Positions 1 through 11,571 of a DNA stretch of 64,000 nucleotides are shown in pieces. Within the stretch, counting starts at the first letter, position 1. Every line of letters begins with the position of its first letter. The notes under the pieces are model-generated. The model was not told the DNA's origin and searched no databases. It worked only from the letters and a program-made list of their open reading frames with translations. A program made the translations under genes and the position numbers. Source of the DNA: Ixodes scapularis (lineage: Eukaryota; Arthropoda; Arachnida; Ixodida; Ixodidae); NCBI RefSeq assembly GCF_016920785.2, contig NW_024609836.1:67580024-67644023 (forward strand), written 5' to 3'.

Positions 1-794
1 TTAAATTGCTTTAACTAGAAATTAAATGACCGGAGACCGCATGCGACCACACATTCTACGAGCAGAAAATTTGGCTGTTCGGGTTGGACAAGACACAGAA
101 TGCAGGCCCAAACAATCAAATGCCTCACAGGCACCTGCTGTTTGGGCTGTATGCCGTTTTGTGGCAAATGCACTCACAAACCAAAATAAAAACTTCTCTT
201 TTTCTTGCTGGATCAATCAAACATTGATTGTCGAAGTATGGTATAATACCAGGACATGTGCTTTACATTGGTGCTTGATAAGGCTGCCGAAACCAAACAA
301 TGTGGTTGTCTATCTAGCTCTGGTCAAAATCGGCACACCACCCTTTGGTTACACCACTGCAGTATTCCAGCACTCTGGTTACACCACTACAGTATTCCAC
401 TACAATTGAGTCACTAGGAGTCATCTGCACTGACCCCTCTTCTCTCTCTCACTCTCAAAATGGCACTACCCACGATAAAACGGTCTAGGTTGTTGTTCCA
501 AAATTCAACACAAATTAAAAAAGAAAGCACCTTCAAAAATACAAAGCATGCAAGGAAAAGACACATGAAGCTCACCCAGTGCAACAATTACAGGAGAAGC
601 AGGCAGACTGTTACGAAACTCCTCTGTGATTTCTGTTGTCACCTAAGAAAAGTCAGAAAACATGTGTGGTTAATTGAGAAATGCACGAAATGCTAGTGAA
701 GGTACCATACATCTATGAGTCTATATTTATTCCCACAGAATGTAGAACTGTGGGACACAAGCAAGACGACGTAAGGCGGATCGCAAAGAATGAT
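1..794. other. Non-coding stretch, no gene seen
   Basis: I find no convincing coding sequence here; the open frames are short and have no recognisable motif. The only structure is a direct tandem duplication of a 30-bp unit at 347-376 and 377-406, two imperfect copies both starting GGTTACACCACT. Confidence 0.5.
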
Positions 795-1930
795 GCCCGA
801 AGAACTTATCGTGGCCGGCGACTTTACCGCAGATGCACGAATATGGGGATACAAGCGAGACAATGACAGAGAGTGCAATGTCTTCACACCCGCCAAGCAG
901 GCCAATCTATGAATTCTCAAAGAAAAACAGACTGCCATTCGCATTGGCAAACGTCGCACTGAGAACGACACCACAAGACTTGACATGGGCCATACACAAC
1001 ATCCAAGCCCGAGTGCGAACTGCTCCTACGCCTTGGGAAGCAAGCACCTACCCGTCGAAATAGAATTAATGACAGAAAGACACCCCAACACTAAATGACA
1101 GATCAGCTTCATTAACCTAGCACCTGAAAAAGTGGCTAGGTGAGCGAATAATGAAAGCCACATCCACTCAGAAGTACCAAGTTAAACAAGACGACCCAGA
1201 CCCCGACCTTCATCTCCTCAACTTGTGTGCTATCAGACTGCAAGCCCAACAATGTTACAGGAGAAATAAGGACTGAAAACTCCAAGCCAATTTCAATGCA
1301 ACCACGGTGAAGATAAAAAATACACCCAGAAGCTCCGTAAACAACTGAGGTGCAAGCTCCAAGATAACACACGACGAGTGTAAGGCACATTCAAAGGACT
1401 CTGGCAGGAAGGCCGACAACTTTAAATCCACTGCTTCCTGGTACACCAAACCATTCCCAAGTAAATAAAACAGTGTCTGCCGCCGCATGCGAGTTCCTGT
1501 CTTCCCTTATCCTTACTATCCTTGGTGACAACAGCGCCACCTTCATTGAAAAAGACACAAAGGATCCCCCATTCTCCCAGGAAGCCAAACAACAGGCCCA
1601 CTGAAAACACCTCACGGCTCTACTCAAAGAAGACTTAGACCCACTCCCAGATGGTAATTATACCAGGTGGGAAGAGGTGCGCCTGAAAAGACAACGGACC
1701 CACACCACTATGGTTTCCAAGGAAACAGCAAAATGTAACACCCACAAGAACATGGTGCATAAGCCGCCATACACAGGATAAAGACAAGAGCCTATGCACC
1801 CACTGCGAGGTCACAGTCTCAGAAGCGCACTCCTGGTACTGCCCACACATGCAAGAACCCCAAACCTTGAAAGAGTCTATTAATCCCACGGGTATTCGGG
1901 AATACCAAAAGGCTAATCTCCATTCACCCC
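795..1930 (+). pseudogene. Degenerate non-LTR retrotransposon (endonuclease and reverse-transcriptase remnant)
   Basis: Conceptual translation across several frames gives pieces of a non-LTR polyprotein. At about 795-870 a frame reads PEELIVAGDFTADARIWGY, matching the GDFNAxxxxWGY motif of the endonuclease/exonuclease/phosphatase fold. Around 930-1,060 the translation resembles the end of that domain (RIG..RxxDTT...LGSxH). At about 1,200-1,260 PDLHLLNLCAIRLQAQQCYRR resembles the region linking endonuclease to reverse transcriptase. A Cys/His-rich fragment near 1,795-1,850 could be the C-terminal tail. Frameshifts and stops break every part, so the copy is dead. The type resembles the endonuclease-bearing elements common in tick genomes, but the clade is not resolved by eye. 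Confidence 0.5.
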
Positions 1931-2577
1931 TCACTTATGTGAAAGAGGTTCGTCTCACCCACTTTATTTTCATCTCACCCTTATTTCCTTTAACCCTTCA
2001 TCCCACCTACAGGAAAGGATGCGGTTCCTGTTATTTTCTCACTAATAAGGACATTTTTAACTACAAACATTTGTTGTCCTAACGCTCAATAACAACTAAA
2101 AAACAACGTTAAATAAGCAGCAATGTATCTGCTGATATCTGTCACAAAGCCTCATTGTTACACCTGCGGGACAAGGAAGTTGCTAATATTAAAAACAAAT
2201 GATCCTAACTTAGGAGTCGAAGTGGAAGTACAAACGTTTGTCACTAGTTAATTCTCTAGCATAATTTTTGTGTTAACTCTAACACTCGATCCCAAAAATG
2301 CAAAACATCATGTGAACCCATTAGAAGCAAGTGGTACAAGAGTGGGTGCCCACCGCCGCTCCCCCTTTGGTTTAGTGAAATATTTATGTAGAACATACTA
2401 TAAGATGACCCAGCCTAGAGTTGCATATCTTCCCATTGCACTCTAATGTGAAGTATAATAAGTTGAGCCACCTCAGCCAGGAAAAGATTAAGGAAGGTTT
2501 GGCTCCTCGTAGAGCAATAGTAATTTCACTTTTTACGTGCTCATTATCAGCATTGTCGTCAGATACCAAGAAAGCGT
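1931..2577. other. Intergenic, AT-rich, no gene seen
   Basis: No coding sequence, RNA gene or clear repeat is visible here. It lies downstream (minus-strand sense) of the SAMD3-like gene and may contain its 3' untranslated region, but I cannot place a polyadenylation site. Confidence 0.4.
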
Positions 2578-2637
2578 TCACAAAGATTTTGCAGACAATT
2601 CTGAAAAAGTGGGGGGATGGTCGCTCAGAAAGTGAAA
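2578..2637 (-). CDS. Candidate terminal exon of the SAMD3-like gene
   Basis: A pyrimidine-rich acceptor (tactctttctgcag) ends at 2,638. The following 60 bases stay open in the phase required by the preceding exon (phase 0) and end in TGA. The encoded tail of 19 residues starts FHFLSDHPPTF. I see no homology signal, so the placement rests only on acceptor quality and phase. A second acceptor inside it (ctttttcag) would give a different short tail. Confidence 0.25.
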   Translation of the reverse strand, partial: FHFLSDHPPTFSELSAKSL

Positions 2638-2911
2638 CTGCAGAAAGAGTACAAGGCATTGCTCCAATGGTTAAAAATCACTAGGTAGGCGCCTATTCGG
2701 ACATAGGTGCATGACCGGTATGTTACGGTATACAGGAAGACTGATATAGCTGAAAATTTCAAAAAATGAAGAAAAGTTTAGTATTTCCAGATGCATAGTT
2801 TCTCAGTGGAATGCTGACTGCCTGTGTGAGACTTTTAGGAAGTTATTTTCAACAAGGTCATGAGGATGTGTCTTTGGAAACAAATAGCCTGGTTATTATG
2901 AATGCTCCTAC

Positions 2912-3140
2912 CTGATGTAACTGGAAGAGCTCTCCGAGGTTTTCTTGAAAGTAGGATGCAAGCAATGGGAGGAGGCAGACAGCTGCTGCGTTTTGATCTT
3001 TGAACTCTGCCTCGGCCTTGTTGATTTTGAGGCTCCACTCGAGCACAGCATCATTTTTGGGGCTTGAACGTAGGAATGTCACGAGGAGGAGGACATCTTT
3101 GGGCAGGCTCAATTTTCCGTCCAGACAGACACCTGTAAGC
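2912..3140 (-). CDS. SAMD3-like gene, exon 4 (C-terminal part)
   Basis: The exon starts after the acceptor ttttttaag and ends at a CAG|GTAGGA donor. Joined to the preceding exon it keeps the frame exactly: the split Arg codon AG|G is followed by LTGVCLDGKLSL. The preceding donor is phase 2, and the 229 bases end in phase 0. Alternative acceptor AG sites a few bases downstream break the frame, which supports this choice. The segment is a helical stretch of about 76 residues with several Leu-rich heptad-like patches (LLPLLASYFQENLGELFQL). In the related animal family this part follows the SAMD3-like core. Confidence 0.6.
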
Positions 3141-3811
3141 CTTAAAAAATTCATGTTATCACTGACTCCTCATATCCAAAATCTTTGTAATCAAAATACC
3201 TTTTTGCGAAAAGCAAAATATTGAAGGAAAGAAATCTGCAAGGACGACTGTATGGTGAAAGTAGCAATCGTATTCGTCGTTTAAAGCACCTTTTTATGAG
3301 CATAATAGTGTATGTTTGTTTTAGGAGCGAGTCACTCTTGCAAAGAACTGAACATATTCTGCCTTTTTAAAAAGGTATATTTGTGCAAAAAGATTTTCAA
3401 GCACACATGCCAGGAAAATCTTTGAAACTGCTGCAAGTTTCCAATTTGCCTTCTTTTTATATTCACTCAGTTATGTGTGCCTCCATGCTGCAGTGCTGAA
3501 ATGTTTCTTGCCCTCTACCACATGCTATTGTGACTGCTCTACCAGAACATTGAAGCCATAGTTACATTTATAGTTAATGATATTCCCCACATTCTAATTG
3601 CTTACTCACGCTGCCCTAGTCCATATGCAACTAAAACAGTGGCCACCAAGCTCGAGCATTATAATGGTTAATAATAAAAGGAACACTTTTTTGTCAAATT
3701 TGCAGCTCCCATTGCCGTCAATTCTATAACTATAGCTTTGCATTTTTCGACACCCTGTAAATAACTCTAAACCTGAGTAAACTCATGGACAAATATTTAT
3801 GAAAATTATAC
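3141..3811 (-). other. Intron 3-4 of the SAMD3-like gene
   Basis: This is a GT-AG intron of 671 bases between the donor CATAG|GTATAA at 3,811/3,812 and the acceptor ttttttaag at 3,141. A sequence starting cagggtgtcgaaaaatgc (minus strand, from about 3,762) resembles the end motif of a DNA-type repeat, but I could not find its partner. Confidence 0.5.
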
Positions 3812-4487
3812 CTATGGAAGTGATCAAGGAGGTGCTCCCTCACAAACAGAAGTGGCCACGCTCGTTTGACATCCAATGCTGAATATGGAGGCTCTGACGA
3901 ATTTATGAACGTCCTGATGTGGGGGTAGCACTCAGCCATGGCCTTTGTTTGAAGGCAAACGTCTTGTTCACATGTCGACTTCAATGCCTCGTCCAATAGA
4001 AACTTTCTTGAGGCTTCCACTTCATGAAGTGAAGAACTCGTAGTAGCTGGCTGCCAGTTCACACAACCGTAAGCTGATCGAGATGTCTGCTTCTTTAGCT
4101 TGATGGTTCCACCACTGAGCGCTTCCACAAGGCGCTTGCATCCTCTTCTGTTGTTTTCTATTCTGTTCTCTATTTTGTAGGCCAGGCCTACAGAAGATAC
4201 TGACGTAGCTGAGCAGGAAGTGGGGTCCCCAAGTGCCCCAGGGTACTTGTCAGCAAGGTAACTGGCAGCACTCCTTATTTCACGTGCAGAGGGTCTAGCC
4301 TTGACTTTTTGACAGGCCGCGGCAGCCATGCGCACAACTTCTTGTCGGTCAGTCGGATTAAGTTGAGTCCCCTCTTGCAATGCTTTCATGACGTCTTTGC
4401 TAAGGCTGCTCCAGGGAAACTGAACTTGTGAACCAAAAGGCACATCGACACCTTCATGTTGTGTTGATGTTACATCCCCCTGCTGAC
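3812..4487 (-). CDS. SAMD3-like gene, exon 3 (core domain)
   Basis: This 676-base exon holds the core of a protein resembling animal sterile-alpha-motif-domain-containing protein 3-like (SAMD3-like) sequences. Visible family features are an N-terminal block with LNPTDRQEVVRMAAAACQK followed by a SAxYLADKYPGALGDP-like segment, where relatives read as a helix ending KYPxLxD. It continues into a C-terminal block with the pattern EASRKFLLDEA...CYPHIRTFI..SEPPYSALDVKRAWPLLF. It starts after ttttcag at 4,488 in phase 1 and ends in phase 2 at CATAG|GTATAA. The cellular function is unknown, and SAM-like folds usually mediate protein contacts. Relatives often occur in transposon-derived, lineage-expanded families, so this could be a captured transposon-associated gene instead of a conserved host gene. 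Confidence 0.6.
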
Positions 4488-6488
4488 CTGAAAACGAAGA
4501 GCGAAACATCATTCCAAAAGAGGCAGACAAAGAACAGAATAGTGATAATAAAATAACAGTGCAGCACCATATTCAGTTTAAACTTAGGGGAACATTTCTT
4601 TTGGCTGTGGTATTTCAAAATACAATGCGACAGTAACTGAAGGAGGTCGACATCCAAACTTCGGGCCACCAAGATGCTCTACCACAGAGCAACGATGCAA
4701 AGCAATGGAGCTTGAGGGAGGTACACATAAAAGACATGGTACTTATGTAATCATCAAAAGTAGGAAATTGGCTTTATCATAACAACCGCCATCCCGCCTC
4801 ATCCGATTGCAAAGACATACTTTTGTAAAGTATCTCCTTGCAACATCATATCAGATGGTGTCAGCTAGCTGTACAAGCTGACGAAACGTTCGAGAACAAG
4901 TTAAAACAATGACTAGGCCAGCAAGGTTGACAAACACGTTTTAGCTCAAGCAAGTAATTTCTTTTTTCCTTTGGTCTTTTTGAAGGCCTAGAGATGATCA
5001 ATCTTTGCCAGTTATTTGATACAAATGGCTTCCCTTAAAGAGCCTGCACCACCCGACTGTTTGATGTGCCCTTCAACAAGCTTGATCCACCGTTCGTATG
5101 AGCCTACTGGCATGTGGACCTGTTTTTTGTGCTTCACAACAAAAAAGTGTGCTTTGCCGCGACAAGCCTTAAAGGAAAACTAAAGTGGTTCTGTATTTTC
5201 GAAAAATTAAACACTTTAATTATCTTCTTTTGGCCCCCAAGACCACGAACATTGGAATTATTTTTCAGTCTGATGCGAGGAGCAGTCGTAACAGTGCTTT
5301 GGAAATAGCGCCAAAGCCCTGTCATCTCTGAGCGTGACATCATACCCAGATTTGTCGGAACTTCTGCTCTTGCGTGCCTACAATGCCCATCAAAGCTATG
5401 CACGTGCACTCTTGATATTGTCAGAAAGGCCAGACAAAAACGTCACAACCAGTGTCACATGCAGGGTAATATACCTGGCAAGCTTGCAATTCCATGTGCT
5501 GCCCACATGAGCAAAACGCGCTTGGCGGCCGAAAAATCTGGATATGACGCAACGACCGGCCTAAGGTCTCTCGAGTTTTCTCGCATTTAGTTAATCTTCA
5601 GGATTCACGGGATAACATTATGCTGTAATCTGGCTCAAACTCAGTTTTCTTAAGAACCTCTTTACTTCCCTTTAAAGGCAGATGCACAGGGAGCACTTTC
5701 TGCATGGCTGAAATCCCTCCCGTAGTGTCCTCTCCCCTCCCTCTTGCACTCTTCTCTCCTCTTTCCCCGAAAACAGAATGTCCAAAAACTAGCCCCCACA
5801 GAGAGGAGGCAGTGTCTCTTCCTCTTTGGGGTGCAAACGAGGAAAGCGAGGGACAGCTTCCTAATCGTTTTGCATTCGTCAGCCTTTAAGAGTGTTGGCT
5901 ATTCATTCCGGTAAATACAACCACTGGTGCCAGTGTCATTGCTTGTTTTGTTCTCTTCTTGTGCATCTGAGTTTTGTCAGAGAAGACCAATAAGCTAACT
6001 TTTTATGTCTTTCATGTGTTCGCTTACAAAACACGATGAGCACAGTACCTATAGGTTTTCCAATTTCTCGAAAGAGAATACCAGCTCACTTTTCTGCACA
6101 GTAGACATATTCTAGAATATTAATAAATATTGCTATTATATTGTGTAACTAAAATTCCAAGCAAAATAATCCAAGTGCATTTCTTTGTAGTTTGTGGTTA
6201 CAGTCTTTGAAACTTCTAACTAGGCCATCGAAGTGTTACGTTTGAAGCAAAAACTCTATACTGCACGTCTGTTGCTAATTGCCTGCATAATAAATAAAGA
6301 CTAATTGGCAGAAACTTTGCTAGGGAACCTTTATCAATTAAATAAGTTCTTTTTTTCCGTTCTATGAAATTAGGTGTTTCGAAGTTATTTTTCATTTCTC
6401 ATATTACGTTATAATTTGCTTCACATTTGCTTTTAACTGAAAAATTACTACTCCCCCATTCCTAAAGTAAATTCAAGCTTGGACTTGC
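4488..6488 (-). other. Large intron with a GC donor
   Basis: The intron joins exon 2 (ending GTGTCAG at 6,489) to exon 3 (starting GTCAGCAG at 4,487). The donor reads CAG|GCAAGT, a textbook GC-AG donor, and the acceptor is tcttcgttttcag. Splicing leaves the frame intact through a split Gly codon (G|GT). The intron contains the MITE-like element at 5,167-5,678. The rest (4,488-5,166 and 5,679-6,488) shows no gene. Confidence 0.55.
5167..5678. mobile_element. MITE-like element with about 25-bp terminal inverted repeats
   Basis: The left end reads CCTTAAAGGAAAACTAAAGT and the reverse complement of the right end reads CCTTTAAAGGGAAGTAAAGA. The two ends pair over about 25 positions (both continue GGTTCT) with a few mismatches. 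The 512-base interior has no coding capacity. No clear target-site duplication is visible. This fits a non-autonomous DNA transposon nested in a gene intron; its superfamily is not determined. Confidence 0.6.
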
Positions 6489-6600
6489 CTGACACCCAAG
6501 AATCTGTTGTTGCAATGAAGGTGTAAGTAGCATCCTCAGATGACTGATTCAAACAATTGAAAGCTTCTTCGTCCACCTCCGTTCCATCCAGCATGTGTAC
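6489..6600 (-). CDS. SAMD3-like gene, exon 2
   Basis: The exon begins after ctgtttccag and encodes VHMLDGTEVDEEAFNCLNQ and onward, completing the small alpha/beta domain begun in exon 1. The pattern (charged beta hairpin, then D-G-T-E-V-D) is the second half of a ubiquitin-like/PB1-like or CIDE-N-like fold. It ends in phase 1 at a GC donor. Reading through instead reaches a stop 13 codons later, so splicing is needed to reach the SAMD3-like core. Confidence 0.6.
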
Positions 6601-6677
6601 CTGGAAACAGGGTATGTTATTTTGAGAATAAGAATGGCTAAGTACATAATTTCAACTGCTGAAATTATTTTACAAAC

Positions 6678-6797
6678 CTTGATGTCTCCATTGCAGCATA
6701 TACCGAACTCTATGGCCTTTTTCTTTATGGCGTCGAAAGTGGCAACCACTGCCAGTTTCTTTATTGTTTTATCAAGGCTCCAGATCTTGACTATCAT
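6678..6797 (-). CDS. SAMD3-like gene, exon 1 of the coding region
   Basis: Forty codons start at an ATG that follows directly on the acceptor gtttttcag and end at AAG|GTTTGT in phase 0. The peptide MIVKIWSLDKTIKKLAVVAT opens a ubiquitin-like/PB1-like domain that exon 2 completes. The upstream zinc-finger exon ends in phase 1 and cannot be joined here in frame. This ATG is therefore probably the true start, reached from an upstream non-coding exon. The alternative is an unseen linking exon between 6,800 and 7,743. Confidence 0.55.
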
Positions 6798-6904
6798 CTG
6801 AAAAACAGTGAACGTACAAATGCAAAGTTTATGTTATATGCTACAAAACAATTGTAATTTAGAAAAAAAAATAAGGGTGCAAGTTAGCTGGTAAAGCATT
6901 GCTA

Positions 6905-7200
6905 CAATTTAACAGGGTGTCTACAAAATTAGTGATCTTAAATTCCCCGACTTTTCCCAGTTTTTCCCTTGACTATTTTGATAAAATCCCGTGAGCATTT
7001 GCGGGTCAAAGGATCATATTTCAGAAACATTATTCGACATGGCTGTGCTCATGCGCAACCATCTAGCTTTGTTCCGCATTGCCATTCCACTTTTACTGAT
7101 CATTTTCCCTGGTGGGGCCAACGTTTTGACGATATTCCCTGATAATTTCACGACTTTTCCAAATGGAAACCTATTTACGTTACTCCCCACTACTTCAAAT
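6905..7200. repeat. Possible interspersed repeat fragment
   Basis: The sequence starts acagggtgtctacaaaatta and contains repeated ttccc(t/c)ga/tttttccc-type motifs, in the style of dispersed arthropod repeats. I see no inverted termini, so the boundaries and class are uncertain. Confidence 0.3.
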
Positions 7201-7230
7201 TAAAGTTATTAGACATTGCGGGTGTAAAAA

Positions 7231-7568
7231 CTAGGGAGCCTTCATGTGCGCTTTGCTAGGGTGATGCCACCCTTTGTAATACCACTCACCGACAAACCAG
7301 CAGCCATTTTGGTCCTTGGCGATAATCCGTGGGCTTATAACCCTCCCGGAAACAAGCACCTTATCTCACAAGTTCGGAGCAGCGTTGTGGAACCCACGGA
7401 GGGAGGATTAGCATTTCCCCCCTCGGATGGGAGGACCGATGGACACAAAGGCCACTTTTCGGCGCACGGGGAAACAATTAGGAACAAAATGGCGGTGGAC
7501 GAGGGTGTGAGAAAGGGAAACAGGCAGTTGGCATCACCCTATGCGAAGCGCACATGAAGGCACCTTAG
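7231..7568. mobile_element. MITE-like element with terminal inverted repeats and TAAAAA target duplication
   Basis: The left terminus CTAGGGAGCCTTCATGTGCG pairs with the reverse complement of the right terminus, CTAAGGTGCCTTCATGTGCG. The match continues to about 35 bases, through the gggtgatgcca motif. The flanks are the identical hexamer TAAAAA at 7,225-7,230 and 7,569-7,574, a plausible target-site duplication. The 338-bp interior is non-coding. It lies between the zinc-finger exon and the SAMD3-like gene. Confidence 0.7.
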
Positions 7569-7743
7569 TAAAAACTTGCAACGAATGATATAATATATTT
7601 TAAAAAACTAGAAAAGCCTGCCTAGAGGTTTTTTGTTTGGCCTACATTTTCCAATTGTCTGTGCTATACTGAAAAAGTGAGTTGCAGGGTGTCCCCCGTT
7701 TTTAAATTTAAGGTAATTTCCACACAAATCACTGGTATCATAC

Positions 7744-10429
7744 CTTCAAAATCGTCGAACAATAGTGAACTCCGCAGCCTGATCACAAGACAGTTGAGGA
7801 GTCTGTACGGGACATATGCATGTATGTCCATCAGCTGAGAGGAAGACAACAACTGTAGCTCTTCCACTTCCAATTCCATCAACTTGTAGAGCCTGAAGTT
7901 TGGGAGGAATGCAGACGCTGCTTTTTTCACAAGAAGTAATGGAGTTGCCTCATGGCCAGACTCTACCACAATATGCAGAAGCTGGCCGAACTGCAGGTTG
8001 TACTGGTCCCCACCAAGCACTATGTAAGAACCTGGCTTGTAATGTGTGCCACATAGTGTCACTGACGAAGCAGTCATCAAGGTTTCATGACTAGTGGGCA
8101 AGTTTTTCTGAATGAAGCACCACAAGTTTTTGTCGAAACTGGCTATTTCAGATGCAGGAGTCAGGTCACTGAACGCCGCAGCTGGTCCAAACAAGCCTTC
8201 CTTTTGCAAGTAAGACTGCAGGAGCTGGTGTTTCTGAGCAAGTGACTTCGTAACATTAATAAAGTTGCCAGATGCTCTAATGCAACGTTTGAAGTAGCTG
8301 TGCTTACTTTCGAATCGGAGAGACCATACTTTCACGAGTGGTCCAAACTGTTTAATGAGATAAGGATAATGGAATAAATAATGATGCTTTGGACGAAGTG
8401 GAACAGCTGGAAACAACCTTACCCTCTCACAGATGTAATCACTGATCAAGAGTGCCAGATATGACACTTGGTCATCTGAAATGGCAGTTGCCATGACGAG
8501 TTCTACAACCTGTTGGAGAGTCAAAAGGAGACGCCACATTTCGTTAGTTGCATCCTGAACTTTGTCTCCCACCATTATTGGTAGAAGTAACAAAAGAGTG
8601 TAGTTTTGCAGTGCCTGGCCTCCAAGCTTTTTACCACTTATGTTCATTGGAGCTGGCTTGTTCCTTTGGTCACACGCGTTGTACTTAAATTTGAACTGTA
8701 TTGTTGCATTAAGATGGTGGTAAGAGAACCATTTCAGTGTTTTCACGAAATATTTTATCATCAGTGCAACGTCGTAGTCAACAACACCTTCAAAAAGATC
8801 ATGCCCAAGACATGGCGGGAGCCCAGGAAGACAGACATGAAATGTTGAAAGCTTGTTGAATGGAGAGTCGTGTTTGACTCCCATAAAACCCTGTTCTTGG
8901 CTGTCCTTAGCACGGTTGACTGCTTCAGTGTATGATGAAACAGTTCGAAGCTCTGCTGGCTTGTTGTTCCTAAAATCTTGCATGGTTGTAACACAGTACC
9001 GGCATATGTAAGAGGCCCTGCTGAAATTCTCCACAAAGCCACCAATGCTATGGCTTCCAAGGTTGTCACCGCATATAAAAGCAAGCTGCACAACGTAACG
9101 GTGCCCGTTCACTGTGATGCCATCTTCAAGATCTTGGAGGTCACTGATGAGTCGCTCGAAGAGCTTCCTACAACCAAAGTGTTTAAAGTCTTTATCATGG
9201 CAAAGCAAAACAAGCTGTTGAGGGTCAACTACGGTTCTGAGGTAAGCTGGTAGGTTTCCAAGCGTGAAGTATACCGCTAACATTTTAAACTTTCCACGGG
9301 CTGATCCAAGGGGATTGGCGACTTCGAAAGCATCTTGGTATAAGATTACCGATACAGTACTGCCATCGGATGATATCCGGCTTTGAAAAACTTTGCCGTC
9401 TGTGAATTCCCGATACACACCATCGTTGCCTCCCTGCGCGTTGAAAGAGAGTTTGCACAGTACATCTGGGTTAGAAAGCAGCGAATGAAGTGTCACCTTT
9501 ATGGGCACATAGCTGTAATGTCGCATTTCGTTGGAATAGTCTAATCCAAGAGATATTTCGACTGGTTTATTGTGATGAAGTTTGTTAGTGTAGTAAACAT
9601 TTCTCATGTAGCTTGAGCGAAGAGCTCCATCACTTGAAAATGCAACAGACAAAGGACTCTTCTCAAAGGAGTGGTCAATTGCCTCAGTCATTTGGTCTCT
9701 TGACATCTTATCGGTTAGGTGAGCTTTCAAATCAGTCATAAGATGCTCCTGTGAAATGCCATGAAGTCTTTTCACGTCAGCAACTATATCCTGGACGATT
9801 GAGGACGGGATCAAATATTTTGACTCAAGCTTCAAAGTAAAAAGGGCCATGCTTTCAAGGAAAGAGTCTTGATCTAAGTGAGTGGGATCCACATCATCAA
9901 TGACTGAAGGCACTTCACTCTCAACGTCTGGTTTTTCCCTAATGTTCTCCAGACCATTGTCATCCTTGCTACAGCATGACGTCACTATTTCATCCTGCTC
10001 TACTGGCTCTGTCACCACTGATTTTTTTTTTCCATTCCCATGGTATATGGAAAGATGGGTCTTGAGTGAACCCCATGTCCTAAGCTGGCTATCACACGCA
10101 TCAATTGGACAAGTTACAACAGTTGGCGGGTTGACGGTGAGATGTTTTTTGAGGTGCTCGATAAAAGCCTTTCCAGGGCTCACCTCTTCACTGCAGGAAC
10201 TAACACTGCATGTCCGGCAGGATTGGAAGTTAGTTGCATTACGAGGTGCAAGCGGAGAATGACACCTTGTGATGTGGCTTCGCAATGAGTTGTAATTTTT
10301 GAATGCAGCCTCACAGCCGACAACGCTGCATGGAACACCTCTTGATGACGTTTCATGATATAATGTGTGCTTGAAGAACGTGTCCAATGATGTAAACTTT
10401 TTCTGGCATCTTTTGCAGTGATGTCTCAT
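7744..10429 (-). CDS. C2H2 zinc-finger protein with transposase-like core (EnSpm/CACTA-like family)
   Basis: One exon of about 895 codons. Four C2H2-type fingers occupy the N-terminus (about residues 5-25, 34-57, 71-97 and 103-126, the third irregular), probably for DNA binding. An acidic linker follows, then a long core with motifs seen in animal EnSpm/CACTA-like transposase-derived proteins: FTLGNLPAYLR, a CRYC pair, LPGLPPCLGHDLFEGVVDYD, and RPKHHYLFHYP...RFESKHSYFKR. The ATG lies directly after a good acceptor (cttttttggttatag). The exon probably ends at GAAG|GTATGA in phase 1; without splicing the frame stays open to a stop at 7,664. There are no stops or frameshifts in the core, so the copy is not decayed. 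It may be a domesticated gene or a young transposon gene. I could not see flanking terminal repeats. Confidence 0.65.
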
Positions 10430-11571
10430 CTATAACCAAAAAAGAGTGCTTGGTTTATTTCAAGTTGATTTAATATTGAACATGTTTGTTGGGACCCTGA
10501 GAAATACAATATCCTAAGACGACATGAGAGCTGAACAATTTGGCTTTCTTTTTTCGGATTGAAGGTCTACTTTAAGTCCCAAGATCTGCAAAAAAAAAAA
10601 TTTTCTCTCCACGATTTTGTACTTAAACACATGATCTTTGCATTTTTATAAAGGTACCTGAAACATTACCAATATTCGAAGCAATCATGGCGAAGTCCTA
10701 ATCCAAAGATATTAATCTTTGACCCCAAATTTTTTTATTCCTGCCACAACTGAAGTCAGTGAACATTAAATCAACTGTGCTTGTGAAGATAATGACACAC
10801 AGCATAAACATACACCTATCTAGAAATGAACACAGTAAGGATTATAAAGCACTTAACGTGAGCTTTCATCAAGTTTCAAAACTAACATTGTGTTTAAACT
10901 GAAGTGCAAAACAGCCATCCTCAATGTTCTGTGTTAATCTGAAGGCAATGTTTCTATTTACACCAGAAAGATAGAACACCTGCACCTGCCTGTCTACACC
11001 TGCAGCGTGCGTGTCGTCTTGTCGTCCAGTCTTAACATACAAAACTATGTTTCCCTGTTCTTTTAGGTTGCCCGAGCCATGAGAAGCTACAGTCTAGCAT
11101 GCTAACATTGGGCAGTGATATGGATGGCCGCAGTAATTGTCATGTGAAACGTTCGGCTAGGTTTTCGTTTCTGTGCATCTGGCTTGAGAGGTCAGGTGAA
11201 CAGAGCTGGGCTGGAATGGTATAGCACCTTGTCATTCATAGCTTGAGCAGTGCAATGAAAGCCAGGACGACGCAGCGCTATTTGATTTAAACTGCTGCCA
11301 AGGGCAAGGGAAAGGAACATGGAAAGGAGTAAGTAAACAACGCTGGCAAGGGAAGTTCCTCCTCTCCTTGCCAGCTATCCATCTGCTTCCTCCACTCCCA
11401 CCTTCCTTTCCCTAGCATTTCGCGCTTGACTTACTGGTTTTTTTTTCTTGCTCTTTTCCATTTTTTGTTTGCGTTGCAGTCTATCGCGAAAATGTTTCAC
11501 GCTAACGCCCCGCAATTGCACAGTAATGTGACACATTTTTTTTACCACCTTTTGGGGCAGAAATTTGGTTT
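10430..11571 (-). other. Putative intron or intergenic stretch, no gene seen
   Basis: The bases just right of 10,429 are an intron acceptor on the minus strand, so this stretch is probably intronic to the zinc-finger gene. I see no coding frame with recognisable motifs and no RNA gene. Confidence 0.4.

Noticed and set aside
7664..7743. C-terminal extension of the zinc-finger protein
   Set aside because: A good GAAG|GTATGA donor at 7,744 precedes it and the residues beyond have no family resemblance. It remains possible if the intron is not used.
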